Source of the DNA: Dongia_B soli
Lineage (GTDB): Bacteria > Pseudomonadota > Alphaproteobacteria > Dongiales > Dongiaceae
DNA: 64,000 bases
Reading direction: 5' to 3'
Assembly: GCF_034044715.1 (NCBI RefSeq)
Contig: NZ_JAXCLW010000011.1
Span: 1-64,000, forward strand
Part shown: positions 53,173 through 62,890 of the stretch, in pieces
Layout: every line of letters starts with the position of its first letter
Numbering within the stretch: the stretch's first letter is position 1
Made by a program: the position numbers and the translations under genes
The notes under the pieces: model-generated
Database searches by the model: none
Told to the model about the DNA's origin: nothing
What the model saw: only the letters and a program-made list of their open reading frames with translations

Positions 53173-53446
53173 TCGCCAAGTTCTCCCTAATGTGATGTTG
53201 TCCCCGGTGGAGATCGCGGTCAGAGTAGACGAGGAATGGTTACAATTTATTCCCGGCGAAAACCAGTATCGCAACATTAGCTAATTTCTTGCGATTTCTG
53301 TCATTCTTCTCGCTAGGGGTCCGCCGCAAAATCGGTCAATTTGCCTAAAACAAATCACGAAGATATAGTTTTCTTGAAATAAAAATGTCACTATTAAGCA
53401 AATAGATGGCTGTGTAGGTTCTCGCGACGTATCGTACGGGGACGGA

Positions 53447-55006
53447 ATGGCTGACGAGATCGAGCTTAAGTTGACCTTGCCGGAATCGGTAGCTGGCAAG
53501 CGGACAACCTACACGCCGGCCAAGATCGCTGCGGCCTTTGACCTTGAGCAAATGCGACCGGCCAGTAATCGGCATTTGCAGAATACCTATTTCGATAGCG
53601 AGGACGAGTGGCTGCGGCGTCAGGGCATGGCGCTGCGGATCCGGCGGACTGGACATTATCGTATTCAAACGCTTAAAGCGCCGACCACAAAAGTAACGGG
53701 CGCGCAAGCCTATCGCGAGTTCGAGAGCCAGATTGCCGATGATGTGCCCAATCTGGCGCTCGTGCAGGATGCCGAAATCCAGGAACTATGTCGTGATGCC
53801 GATCTGGCGGCCCGGCTGCAGCCGGCTTTCACGACGGATTATCGTCGGGCGACTTGGGAAATTGCGCTCGAAAATGCGGTGATCGAACTGGCCTTGGATC
53901 GGGGACAAATCATCGTCGGCGACCAACAATTACCAATCCAGGAAGTTGAGCTGGAGTTGAAACAGGGCGACCCGGCAGCCCTGTTTTCTTTTGCCGAGGC
54001 GGCGGTTGGACGTTTGCCGTTTCGCCTCGGACATCAAACCAAGGCCGCACGCGGCTACGGATTACGGGCCGGCCATGTGGCAGGACCGGTCAAATCCTCT
54101 GGCTTCGATCTGTCGGCGGATTGCGACGTCAGCGAGGCCTTTCATCTGATCGCTGGACATTGCCTGGCGTCCCTGCATGCCAATGAAGCGGCCGTTATAC
54201 AGAACGAAGATCCCGAAGGCATTCATCAATTTCGCGTCGCTTTGCGGCGCTTTCGCAGCATCGTGCGCGCATATCGCGACTTGATGGATGAAGTCGTTTA
54301 TCTCCAGCTCTCGGATGATCTGCGCTGGTTGCAGCAGCAATTCGGTCCGGCACGGGATCTGGATGTCTTCATTGCCGAAACGCTGACGGCAATTCATGCG
54401 CGCTTTCCCGACCGGGATGCGATCGGGCATTTGCTCGAGGTGGCTAAGAATCGCTGTCATGAGGCCCGCCACCATACTCATAAAACGCTCGACCAGCCGC
54501 GCTATGTTGAGATTCAGTTGCGTCTCTATCGCTGGCTTGCCTCGCGCGGTTGGCAGCGGAGTTCTGCGACGGCCAGTCTCAGCACCAGGGCCTCCGATTT
54601 CGCCGGTCGGCTATTAAAAAAGCAGCACAAGAAGCTGATGCGTCGTGGGGCTGACGGACGGATCGCGGAAAGCGAGTTGCACGAATTGCGCGTCGCCGGC
54701 AAAAAAATGCGATATCTTGGCGACGCCTTTAAGTCGTTCTACAAATCGCGGCCATATAAGGAATATAGCGAAGCGCTTTCCGACATTCAGGACTGTCTCG
54801 GAGTCTTGAACGATGCCTTCGTTGGTCAGCGGCTTCTGCCTGATCTATTGGACGATCTGCATGCCGCAGGGACTGTCGACAAGGAACAGATCGAACTTGC
54901 ACGGGGTATCGTCCTCGGCTGGCAGGCCAGTCGCATCGATGTCAACCTGCAGCAATTCCATCGTATCTGGAAAACCTTCCTGAAGGCCGACCATTACTGG
55001 AAGTAG
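53447..55006 (+). CDS. CYTH and CHAD domain protein
   Basis: This 519-residue protein has an N-terminal CYTH tunnel-fold domain (about 1-200) with the signature EIELKL at residues 4-9 and basic strands (RIRRTGHYRIQTLKAP, QEVELELKQG). A helical CHAD domain (about 225-515) follows, with conserved His/Arg (GIHQFRVALRRFRS, HELRVAGKKMRYLGDAFKSF). CYTH proteins hydrolyse triphosphate compounds and CHAD domains bind inorganic polyphosphate. It faces sixA and is near ppk1-ppx, which supports a polyphosphate role (inorganic triphosphatase or granule binding). The genes ppk1 and ppx lie close by. Confidence 0.92.
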   Translation: MADEIELKLTLPESVAGKRTTYTPAKIAAAFDLEQMRPASNRHLQNTYFDSEDEWLRRQGMALRIRRTGHYRIQTLKAPTTKVTGAQAYREFESQIADDVPNLALVQDAEIQELCRDADLAARLQPAFTTDYRRATWEIALENAVIELALDRGQIIVGDQQLPIQEVELELKQGDPAALFSFAEAAVGRLPFRLGHQTKAARGYGLRAGHVAGPVKSSGFDLSADCDVSEAFHLIAGHCLASLHANEAAVIQNEDPEGIHQFRVALRRFRSIVRAYRDLMDEVVYLQLSDDLRWLQQQFGPARDLDVFIAETLTAIHARFPDRDAIGHLLEVAKNRCHEARHHTHKTLDQPRYVEIQLRLYRWLASRGWQRSSATASLSTRASDFAGRLLKKQHKKLMRRGADGRIAESELHELRVAGKKMRYLGDAFKSFYKSRPYKEYSEALSDIQDCLGVLNDAFVGQRLLPDLLDDLHAAGTVDKEQIELARGIVLGWQASRIDVNLQQFHRIWKTFLKADHYWK

Positions 55007-55023
55007 GAGTGACCGAAGTCGCG

Positions 55024-55563
55024 CTAGATTCCCGCGGCGAGATCCTGAGGAACGACAAAGCGGACGAGCTGGCCATTCCAGGCGCTGACAGTTGTATCGC
55101 GAAAGTCGCGCCAGCTTTCGATCGGCAGGTCGATGACGGCCAAAGCCGCCGTGGAAAATTTCCTCTGCATCCTGGTGATCTCGCCTGCATCGCCCTGATT
55201 GACCAGCCAGGTGGCAAGATCGCCGATGCCCGGATTGTGGCCGACGATTAAGATACTGTCGGTATCGCCACCATACTCCCGGGCCGTGGACAGCATTTCG
55301 CGGGGTGTCGCCATGTAGAGACTGGCCAATTGTTGTCGTCGCGGTTGATGGGGCCAGGCTGCCGAAACCAGGTCCCAGGTTTGCTTGGCTCGGACAGCCG
55401 CGGAGCAGAGGACCAGATCGGGGATGAGCCCTTCGGCCATAATATAACGGCCGACCAACGGAGCCGCTTTGATACCGCGTTTTGCCAATGGACGCTCCGC
55501 ATCCGGGAGGTCCGGCTGATCCCGGGCGGATTTCGCATGACGCAAGAGCATCAGCCTTTTCAC
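55024..55563 (-). CDS. Phosphohistidine phosphatase SixA-like
   Basis: This 179-residue histidine phosphatase has the RHG-type motif LMLLRHAKSARDQPD with catalytic His near the start, the second His in VGHNPGIGDL, and Arg/Glu supports. SixA removes phosphate from phospho-His in phosphotransfer proteins. GTG 55563 (VKRLMLLRHAKS) after GGAAGGGGAT is preferred over ATG 55551; the longer frame is not family-like. It is convergent with the CYTH-CHAD gene (17 bases apart) and divergent from ppk1. The 287-base gap to ppk1 shows no other feature. Confidence 0.87.
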   Translation of the reverse strand: MKRLMLLRHAKSARDQPDLPDAERPLAKRGIKAAPLVGRYIMAEGLIPDLVLCSAAVRAKQTWDLVSAAWPHQPRRQQLASLYMATPREMLSTAREYGGDTDSILIVGHNPGIGDLATWLVNQGDAGEITRMQRKFSTAALAVIDLPIESWRDFRDTTVSAWNGQLVRFVVPQDLAAGI

Positions 55564-55850
55564 GTTTATCCCCTTCCCAGACCAACGACAGTTTACGATA
55601 CCCAGACCCGCAACATCAGAGTCATCAAGTCTAATCAATATGGGACAGTCCGAGAAAATCTCAAGAAAACTCGGCTCCGTCGGCCTGAAGCCGGGGTGTG
55701 AGCTCAATGAAAATGTCATATGATTGCCATACAACTTGGCTATAGGGTCGATCTTTAATTAGACGGCAGCTTAAGCCAGAATGCTTAAAATGGTGCCGGC
55801 CAAACCAATATGCCGTCGCGACTGGGCCGTTTCAGCGGTCGGGAGAAAGG

Positions 55851-58022
55851 GTGGAAGACGTGGACGATTCGCAGCAAATAACCTCCTCGATCGATATCAC
55901 GTCGCCGCATCGGTTTATTAACCGCGAGTTGTCCTGGCTGGCTTTCAATGAACGCGTCCTGGAAGAAGCGGGGAACAAGGCTCATCCGCTGTTGGAGCGG
56001 GTCCGCTTCCTCTCGATCTCGGCCAATAATCTCGACGAATTTTACATGGTTCGGGTGGCCGGCCTCCTGGGTCAGGTCCGGGCAGGTGTCGCGATCACCA
56101 GTTCTGACGCTTTGACCCCGGCGCAGCAATTGGCGGCGATCAAGCGTCGCAGCGGCGAGCTGATGCACAATCAGCAGATGTGGTGGCATCAGTTACGCCA
56201 GGAGCTGCGCGAAAACGGCATTGCGGTGATTGATCTGGCCGAGCTGACCGCCAGCGAACGCGAATGGCTCGACAGCTATTTTCTGGATCAGATCTTCCCC
56301 GTTCTGACGCCGATGGCCATCGATCCCGCGCATCCTTTCCCTTTCATTCCGAACCAGGGTTTCTCGATGGCGCTGGAATTGCGCCAGGCGATCGACGGTA
56401 AAATTCTGCGCGCGCTGTTGCCGATGCCGAACCAGTTGCCGCGCTTCATCCGGTTGCCCGGTGGCAATAGCCACAATGTCCGCTTCGTCACCCTGGAAGG
56501 CCTGGTCAGTCTCTATCTCGACCATCTCTTCCCCGGTTCCGATGTCATCAGCAAAGGCTTTTTCCGTCTGGTCCGCGACAGCGAAATCGAAATCCTCGAG
56601 GAAGCAGAGGATCTGGTCCGCCATTATGAATCCGCCTTGAAGCGTCGCCGCCGGGGAACTGTGATCCGGTTGAAGGTCAATGCGGAAATGCCGGAAGATC
56701 TCTTAAGCTTCGTCGTCAACGAATTGGATGTCAGCCGCGAGGACGTTTTTGTGCTCGACGGGTTGCTCGGTCTTGCCAGCGTCTCGAAGCTCATCATCGA
56801 GGACAGGCCGGATCTGAAGTTCCAGCCCTTCAATCCACGTTTCCCCGAACGTATTCGCGATGTCGGCGGCGATTGCTTCGCCGCGATCCGGCAGAAGGAT
56901 ATCGTCGTCCATCATCCTTATGAGAGCTTCGATGTCGTCGTGCAGTTCATCCTGCAGGCAGCGCGGGATCCCAATGTCGTCGCCATCAAGCAGACGCTGT
57001 ACCGGACGAGCGAAGACAGCCCGATTGTCAAAGCGCTGATCGAAGCGGCCGAAGCGGGCAAATCGGTAACGGCGTTGATCGAATTGAAAGCGCGCTTCGA
57101 TGAAGCAGCGAATATCCGCTGGGCGCGCGATCTGGAACGTGCCGGCGTGCAGGTCGTCTACGGTTTCGTCGCTTTAAAGACCCATGCGAAGGTGTCGATG
57201 GTGATGCGCCGCGAAGGCCCGACCTTGCGTACCTATGTGCATTACGGTACCGGCAACTATCATCCGATCACCGCCAAGATCTATACCGATCTCAGCTTCT
57301 TCACCAGCGACCCCGGCCTTTGCCATGACGCGGCGCGGCTGTTCAATTACATGACCGGTTACGCCAAACCGCAGCGGACAGAGAAGGTCGCTTTCGCGCC
57401 CATGACGTTGCGTCCGACGATCCTGCAATTGATTGAGGATGAAATCGCGCATGTGAGGGCCGGACGTCCCGGTACCATCTGGGTGAAGGTCAATTCGCTG
57501 GTCGATCCCGGCCTGATCGATGCGCTCTATCGTGCGAGCCAAGCCGGCGTGCAGATCGAGCTGGTGATTCGCGGCATCTGCTGTTTGCGCCCCGGTATCA
57601 AGGGACTTTCCGAGAACATTCACGTGAAGAGCATCATCGGACGCTTCCTCGAACATTCGCGTATTGTCTGTTTTGGTGGTGGGCATCCCTTGCCCTCGCG
57701 TGAGGCGAAGGTCTTCATTTCCTCCGCTGACTGGATGCCAAGAAACATGGATAGGCGCCTGGAACTTCTTGTGCCCATTGAGAATCCGACCGTGCATCAG
57801 CAGATTCTCGACCAGATCATGATCGCCAATCTGAAAGATAATCTGCAGAGCTGGGCGCTCGATCCTTCGGGTAAGTATCACCGATTGGTGCCTGGCGAAG
57901 AGGGCGGTTTCAGCGCGCATACCTATTTCATGACGAATCCTAGCTTGTCAGGCCGCGGGAGTGCGCTTAAGAAGCAGAAACGGGCACCCAAGCTCGATCT
58001 GCAACAGAAGGCGATCACTTGA
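55851..58022 (+). CDS. ppk1: Polyphosphate kinase 1
   Basis: This 723-residue enzyme makes inorganic polyphosphate from ATP. N-domain motifs FINRELSWLAFNERVLEEA and SISANNLDEFYMVRVAGL are clear; the head, C1 and C2 domains follow in order. The autophosphorylated His464 is in YVHYGTGNYH, and the second active-site region is YTDLSFFTSDP. The C-terminal tail is short and Lys-rich (residues 705-723). It starts with GTG 55851 directly after GGGAGAAAGG; GTG 55860 is an alternative. The stop overlaps the ppx start by four bases, so synthesis and breakdown enzymes are made from one mRNA. Confidence 0.95.
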   Translation: MEDVDDSQQITSSIDITSPHRFINRELSWLAFNERVLEEAGNKAHPLLERVRFLSISANNLDEFYMVRVAGLLGQVRAGVAITSSDALTPAQQLAAIKRRSGELMHNQQMWWHQLRQELRENGIAVIDLAELTASEREWLDSYFLDQIFPVLTPMAIDPAHPFPFIPNQGFSMALELRQAIDGKILRALLPMPNQLPRFIRLPGGNSHNVRFVTLEGLVSLYLDHLFPGSDVISKGFFRLVRDSEIEILEEAEDLVRHYESALKRRRRGTVIRLKVNAEMPEDLLSFVVNELDVSREDVFVLDGLLGLASVSKLIIEDRPDLKFQPFNPRFPERIRDVGGDCFAAIRQKDIVVHHPYESFDVVVQFILQAARDPNVVAIKQTLYRTSEDSPIVKALIEAAEAGKSVTALIELKARFDEAANIRWARDLERAGVQVVYGFVALKTHAKVSMVMRREGPTLRTYVHYGTGNYHPITAKIYTDLSFFTSDPGLCHDAARLFNYMTGYAKPQRTEKVAFAPMTLRPTILQLIEDEIAHVRAGRPGTIWVKVNSLVDPGLIDALYRASQAGVQIELVIRGICCLRPGIKGLSENIHVKSIIGRFLEHSRIVCFGGGHPLPSREAKVFISSADWMPRNMDRRLELLVPIENPTVHQQILDQIMIANLKDNLQSWALDPSGKYHRLVPGEEGGFSAHTYFMTNPSLSGRGSALKKQKRAPKLDLQQKAIT

Positions 58023-59524
58023 TTGCAACACCGCGTGAAGCGGCAGCGATAGCCACGGCATCTTACCCTGGCCGCGTTGCCGTCATCGATATCGGGTCAA
58101 ATTCCGTTCGCTTGGTGGTTTTCGACAAGCGGTCGCGCTGTCCCGTTCCGATCTTCAACGAAAAAGCGTTGCCTGGACTTGGCCGCGGCGTCGAAAGCAG
58201 CGGGCTGCTCAATCCCGAGGGCAAGCGGCTGGCCCTGCTGCATATCAACCGCTTCGTTACTTTGGCGAAGGCGATGAACGTGGTGCAGATCGACTTGGTT
58301 GCGACCGCGGCCATGCGCGATGCCAGAGACGGCAAACAATTTGCCGGCGAGATCGAGCGGTTAACGGGCCAGAAGGTGCAGATCATTTCCGGCGAGGAGG
58401 AAGCCCGGCTTTCCGCTTTGGGCGTCGTTACCGGCATTCCCGAAGCCGACGGCCTGATGGGCGATCTCGGGGGCGGCAGCGTCGAGCTGGTTCATATCAC
58501 CAAGGGCAAGATCGGCGAGCAGGTCACCTTACCGCTCGGCCCGCTGCGGCTGGTCGAGGCCACCAATGGCGACATGGATGCGGCCCAGCGCGTCATCGAC
58601 AAGCAGCTCGAAAAACTGCCCTGGCTCTCGGAAATCAGGGGTCGCACGCTTTATCCGGTCGGCGGTACCTGGCGGTCGCTGGCCCGTATTCACATGGAGC
58701 AAAGCCGTTATCCCCTGCATGTCATCCATGAATATCGCGTGGGACGACGGCAGGCCGAGGATCTGGCTAAGATATGCAGCCGGCTCGGCAAGAAATCGCT
58801 GAGCAATATGTCGGGCATCTCGCGCCGCCGCCTGGACACGCTGCCTTATGGCGCGCTGGTGATGGAACGGCTGCTGCGGATCGCCAAGCCGGACCGGGTG
58901 CTGTTCTCGGCTTACGGTCTGCGCGAAGGGCATCTCTTCAGCAGTCTCAACGACGATGCCCAGCACGCCGATCCGCTCCTGGTCGGCTGTGCCGATCTCG
59001 CCGGCGCCGATGGACGCTTCGGTTCGGTCAGCGAAGAGCTCGATGACTGGATCATGCCGCTCTTCCGGGACGAGGATGAGAACCGGATGCGCTTGCTCGT
59101 CGCGGCCTGCCTGCTCTCAGATATCACCTGGCGTGAACATCCGGATTACCGCGCCGAACAAGCCTTCACCCGGGTGCTGCGCCTGCCCGTGGCCGGCATC
59201 AATCACGGCGAGCGCGTCATCCTCGCTTTTGCCATCGCGATCCGCTACGGCGCGACGCGCGACGTTTCCTATATGGAGACATTGTGGTCGCTGATCAACG
59301 ATGACGATGCCGAGTTTGCGATGCGCCTCGGTGCGGCGATCCGCCTGGCCTATTCTCTCAGTGGGGGCGCCAGCGAGATGCTTGAGCTGACCAGCCTTGC
59401 TCTGCGCGATGGGCGTATTGAACTGCATCTGCCGCGCGGCTCGGAGACGCTGTTCGGAGAAGCCGTTTCACGCCGCCTGGAGGCCGTCGGCCGCGCCTTC
59501 GGTCTTCCGGTCGCCGTGGTCTAA
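58019..59524 (+). CDS. ppx: Exopolyphosphatase / pppGpp phosphatase (Ppx/GppA)
   Basis: This 501-residue hydrolase of the ASKHA superfamily removes terminal phosphates from polyphosphate and may also convert pppGpp. The phosphate-binding loops are VIDIGSNSVRLVVF (near residue 25), ISGEEEARLSALG and MGDLGGGSVELVH. A helical C-terminal HD-like domain follows (HPDYRAEQAFTRVL, ISRRRLDTLPYG). It starts at TTG 58019 inside the ppk1 stop region. Ppx and GppA cannot be told apart by sequence; the operon with ppk1 favours Ppx. Confidence 0.93.
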   Translation: MIATPREAAAIATASYPGRVAVIDIGSNSVRLVVFDKRSRCPVPIFNEKALPGLGRGVESSGLLNPEGKRLALLHINRFVTLAKAMNVVQIDLVATAAMRDARDGKQFAGEIERLTGQKVQIISGEEEARLSALGVVTGIPEADGLMGDLGGGSVELVHITKGKIGEQVTLPLGPLRLVEATNGDMDAAQRVIDKQLEKLPWLSEIRGRTLYPVGGTWRSLARIHMEQSRYPLHVIHEYRVGRRQAEDLAKICSRLGKKSLSNMSGISRRRLDTLPYGALVMERLLRIAKPDRVLFSAYGLREGHLFSSLNDDAQHADPLLVGCADLAGADGRFGSVSEELDDWIMPLFRDEDENRMRLLVAACLLSDITWREHPDYRAEQAFTRVLRLPVAGINHGERVILAFAIAIRYGATRDVSYMETLWSLINDDDAEFAMRLGAAIRLAYSLSGGASEMLELTSLALRDGRIELHLPRGSETLFGEAVSRRLEAVGRAFGLPVAVV

Positions 59525-59579
59525 ACCTCCCCAGTTTCCCCGTATGTGCGCCCTGATTAAGGCCGGACCTCGGCCGCAA

Positions 59580-60764
59580 TCATGCGTCGGGCAAAGGAAT
59601 GATCTTCACCTTTTTGCCGGCGGCAGTGAGGGCCAGCTTGCCGTGTTTGAGAGCCAGAGCTTCCTCGCCGAAAACCTTGCGACGCCAACCGCTCAAGGCA
59701 GCGACGGAAGCCTTGTCGTCGGCAGCGATGCGTTCGAGATCATCGGCATTGGCGATCAGTTTCTGCGCCACCTCATGCTGGTCGCAGCGCGTTTTCAGCA
59801 GGACCCGCAGGAGATCGACCAGCGGCCCCAGACCGGGTGGCAGGTCGGGGCGCGGCGGGAGGCGCGGGCACTCGGTTTCCGGCAGGTCAAGGGCCCGTTT
59901 GACCGCCGCCAGGATGGCTTCGCCCATACGGCCTTCGGCAAAGTTCTTGGTGAGGCCACGGCATTGTGCCAGCGCGTCGGCATCGCGTGGCGGATGGGCG
60001 GCGATTTCCAGCAATTGCTCGTCCTTGATCAGGCGGCTGCGCGGAATGTCACGTTCCTGGGCCTCGCGTTCCCGCCAGGCGGCGATCTCGCGTAAGACCG
60101 CAAGGAAACGCGGCTTGTCGCTGCGGATCTTCAAGCGCTGCCATGATTGTTCCGGCACGATCGTATAGGTCGCCGGATCGGTCAGGACAGCCATCTCATC
60201 CGCCACCCAGTCAGTGCGGCCCGAACTCTCCAATTTGTGCTGCAGCTTCTCGTAGACCACGCGCAGATAGGTGACGTCGGACAACGCATATTTGAGCTGG
60301 CGATCGGTCAGCGGCCGGCGCGACCAGTCGGTGAAGCGCGAGGACTTGTCGATGCTGGCATTGGCCAGCTTGGTCGCCAGGGTCTCGTAGCTCGCAGCAT
60401 CGCCATAGCCGCAGACCATGGCCATGACCTGGGTATCGACGATCGGTCCCGGAATCTTGCCCGTCATGCGGAAGAAGATTTCCACATCCTGGCGAGCCGC
60501 ATGGAAGACCTTGAGAATGCTTCGGTCGGCCAAAAGCTCGATCAGCGGGGTGAGGTCGATGCCGGGTGCCAGGGTGTCTATGGCGGCGGCGGATTGCGGG
60601 CCAGCGATCTGCACCAGGCAAAGCTGCGGCCAATAGGTCTTGTCGCGCAGGAATTCGGTGTCGATGGTGACGAAAGAAATGCCCGAGAGGTCCTGGATGA
60701 AGCGGCGCAAGGCTGCCGAATCGGCGATCAGGCTTGTGGATAACTTGGAAACATCTTGGTTCAT
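59580..60764 (-). CDS. rnd: Ribonuclease D
   Basis: This 394-residue DEDDy 3'-5' exoribonuclease trims tRNA and other stable RNA ends. The catalytic acids are in VTIDTEFLRDKTY (Asp, Glu), VFHAARQDVEIFF (Asp) and YALSDVTYLRVVY (Tyr, Asp). One HRDC domain follows (about 210-290), then a C-terminal HRDC-like part ending KKVKIIPLPDA. Length fits alphaproteobacterial RNase D. It is divergent from aspS with a 138-base gap and convergent with ppx. Confidence 0.94.
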   Translation of the reverse strand: MNQDVSKLSTSLIADSAALRRFIQDLSGISFVTIDTEFLRDKTYWPQLCLVQIAGPQSAAAIDTLAPGIDLTPLIELLADRSILKVFHAARQDVEIFFRMTGKIPGPIVDTQVMAMVCGYGDAASYETLATKLANASIDKSSRFTDWSRRPLTDRQLKYALSDVTYLRVVYEKLQHKLESSGRTDWVADEMAVLTDPATYTIVPEQSWQRLKIRSDKPRFLAVLREIAAWREREAQERDIPRSRLIKDEQLLEIAAHPPRDADALAQCRGLTKNFAEGRMGEAILAAVKRALDLPETECPRLPPRPDLPPGLGPLVDLLRVLLKTRCDQHEVAQKLIANADDLERIAADDKASVAALSGWRRKVFGEEALALKHGKLALTAAGKKVKIIPLPDA

Positions 60765-60902
60765 GGGCGCAACCTATAGCCGGTTTGGCCGCGACTGGAA
60801 AGGGAAAGGGCCAAGCCCGCTTATATCCCCACGGGAAGCTTGACAAAGCCCGGAAATCCAGGCCTTTTGCCGGCTTAATCTGCTGTTTTCATTAAGGATT
60901 AC

Positions 60903-62693
60903 ATGATGCACGCCTACCGCTCGCATACCTGCGGCGCCCTGCGTCCTAGCGACGCTGGCCAGACCGTCCGCCTTTCCGGCTGGGTTCACCGCAAGCGCGA
61001 CCATGGCAATCTGGTTTTCATCGACCTGCGCGACCATTACGGCCTGACGCAATGCGTGCTCGATATTTCCAGCCCGCTTTTCAAGCAGGTTGAGCAGACC
61101 CGCGTGGAAAGCGTCGTGACCATCACCGGCAAGGTGGTGCAGCGGACACCCGAAACAGTCAATCCGAAGCTGCCGACCGGCGAGATTGAGGTCAAGATCG
61201 AGGAATATTTCGTGCAATCGGTGGCGGAGGTCCTGCCGCTCCAGGTGGCCAGCGACGAGGATGCTGGCGAGGAAGTGCGCCTGCGTTACCGCTTCCTCGA
61301 TCTGCGCCGCGACAAGGTGCATCGCAATATCGTGTTGCGCTCGAAGGTGATTGCTTCCTTGCGCCAGCGCATGATCGCCCAGGGCTTCACCGAATTCCAG
61401 ACGCCGATCCTGACCTCGAGCTCGCCGGAAGGTGCGCGCGACTTCCTGGTGCCCTCGCGTCAGCATCCGGGTAAATTCTATGCGCTGCCGCAGGCGCCGC
61501 AGCAATTCAAGCAGTTGTTGATGGTGGCCGGGTTCGACCGCTATTTTCAGATCGCACCCTGCTTCCGCGACGAGGATAGCCGCGCGGATCGCAGTCCGGG
61601 CGAATTTTACCAGCTCGATTTCGAGATGTCCTACGTCACCCAGGAGGATGTCTTCAATGCGATCGAACCGGTATTGCACGGCGTCTTCGAGGAATTCGCC
61701 GATGGTCGCGTCGTTTCGCCAATGCCGTTCCGGCAGATCCCCTTCGATGAATCGATGCTGCGTTACGGTTCCGATAAGCCGGATCTGCGCAATCCCATCC
61801 TGATCAGCGACGTGAGCGAGGTGTTCCGCGGCTCGGGTTTCGGCATCTTCGCCAAAGCCGTCGAGCTGGGGTCGGTGGTGCGCGCCATTCCGGCGCCAGG
61901 TGCTGCTGCCAAGCCGCGCAGCTTCTTCGACAAGCTGAACGACTGGGCCAAGGCGCAGGGCGCTGCCGGTCTCGGCTATGTCATTTTCGACGCCGCCGGC
62001 GCCAAGGGGCCGATCGCCAAGAATCTTGACGAGGCCCGCCTTAATCAACTGCGCGAGGCGGCCGGCCTGAAGGATGGCGATGCGGTATTCTTCGCCTGCG
62101 ACAAGAAGCTGGCCGCTGCGAAATTCGCCGGTGCCGTCCGCACGCGTCTCGGCGAGGAACTCGAACTGATCGATCAGAAGCGATTCGAATTCTGCTGGAT
62201 TGTCGATTTCCCGATGTACGAGTTGAACGAGGATACCGGCCAGATCGAATTCAGCCACAACCCCTTCTCGATGCCGCAGGGTGGAATGGATGCGTTGCTC
62301 AACCGCGATCCGTTGACCATCAAGGCGTTCCAATACGATATCGTCTGCAACGGCATTGAATTGTCCTCGGGTGCGATCCGGAACCATCTGCCGGAGATCA
62401 TGTACAAGGCTTTCGAGATCGCCGGCTATCCGGCCAGCGAGGTCGAGAACAAGTTCGGTGGCATGCTGAATGCCTTTAAGTTCGGCGCGCCGCCGCATGG
62501 CGGTTCCGCACCCGGCATCGACCGCATCGTCATGATGCTGGCAGAGGAAAAGAACATCCGCGAAGTGATTGCCTTCCCGCTCAACCAGCGGGCGGAAGAT
62601 CTGTTGATGCAGGCGCCGGCGGAAATCCCGGCTTCACGCCTCAAAGAATTGTCGATCCGGCTTGACCTGCCGATGAAAAAGGCCGGTCAATAA
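60903..62693 (+). CDS. aspS: Aspartyl-tRNA synthetase
   Basis: This 596-residue class IIb synthetase attaches aspartate to its tRNA. It has an N-terminal OB-fold anticodon domain (GWVHRKRDHGNLVFIDLRD), motif 2 (FRDEDSRADRSPGEFYQLDF), a GAD insertion (about 290-420) and motif 3 (GSAPGIDRIVMML). His34 in the RDHG loop is the residue seen in nondiscriminating forms, which also charge Asn-tRNA; this suggests the Asn-tRNA(Asn) amidotransferase route, but was not tested. AAGGATTAC precedes ATG 60903; ATG 60906 is equally possible. Confidence 0.95.
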   Translation: MMHAYRSHTCGALRPSDAGQTVRLSGWVHRKRDHGNLVFIDLRDHYGLTQCVLDISSPLFKQVEQTRVESVVTITGKVVQRTPETVNPKLPTGEIEVKIEEYFVQSVAEVLPLQVASDEDAGEEVRLRYRFLDLRRDKVHRNIVLRSKVIASLRQRMIAQGFTEFQTPILTSSSPEGARDFLVPSRQHPGKFYALPQAPQQFKQLLMVAGFDRYFQIAPCFRDEDSRADRSPGEFYQLDFEMSYVTQEDVFNAIEPVLHGVFEEFADGRVVSPMPFRQIPFDESMLRYGSDKPDLRNPILISDVSEVFRGSGFGIFAKAVELGSVVRAIPAPGAAAKPRSFFDKLNDWAKAQGAAGLGYVIFDAAGAKGPIAKNLDEARLNQLREAAGLKDGDAVFFACDKKLAAAKFAGAVRTRLGEELELIDQKRFEFCWIVDFPMYELNEDTGQIEFSHNPFSMPQGGMDALLNRDPLTIKAFQYDIVCNGIELSSGAIRNHLPEIMYKAFEIAGYPASEVENKFGGMLNAFKFGAPPHGGSAPGIDRIVMMLAEEKNIREVIAFPLNQRAEDLLMQAPAEIPASRLKELSIRLDLPMKKAGQ

Positions 62694-62710
62694 CGTTTTT
62701 ATTCCAAGCC

Positions 62711-62740
62711 GAAGCTGCGCCAATAGATTGACGCAGCTTC
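62711..62740 (+). other. Stem-loop in the aspS 3' region
   Basis: GAAGCTGCG (62711-62719) pairs with CGCAGCTTC (62732-62740) with a 12-base loop, just after the aspS stop. It lies ahead of the true terminator and may help protect the transcript end. Confidence 0.5.
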
Positions 62741-62761
62741 GACTGTGGAATTTATCCTGTG

Positions 62762-62799
62762 AATCCCGCCCGGCAGCTATGCAAAGGCGGGATTTTTTT
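62762..62799 (+). terminator. Rho-independent terminator of aspS
   Basis: AATCCCGCC (62762-62770) pairs with GGCGGGATT (62786-62794), followed by a run of seven T (62793-62799). The 15-base loop is long but the T-run is strong. Confidence 0.85.
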
Positions 62800-62890
62800 A
62801 TGCAATCCCCTGCTGGCGTAATCCGGTCAACTTGGTAAACTCTGCTCGCGCGCAGACGAGGCACTGCGACGCCAAAGAAAGGCAAAATCG

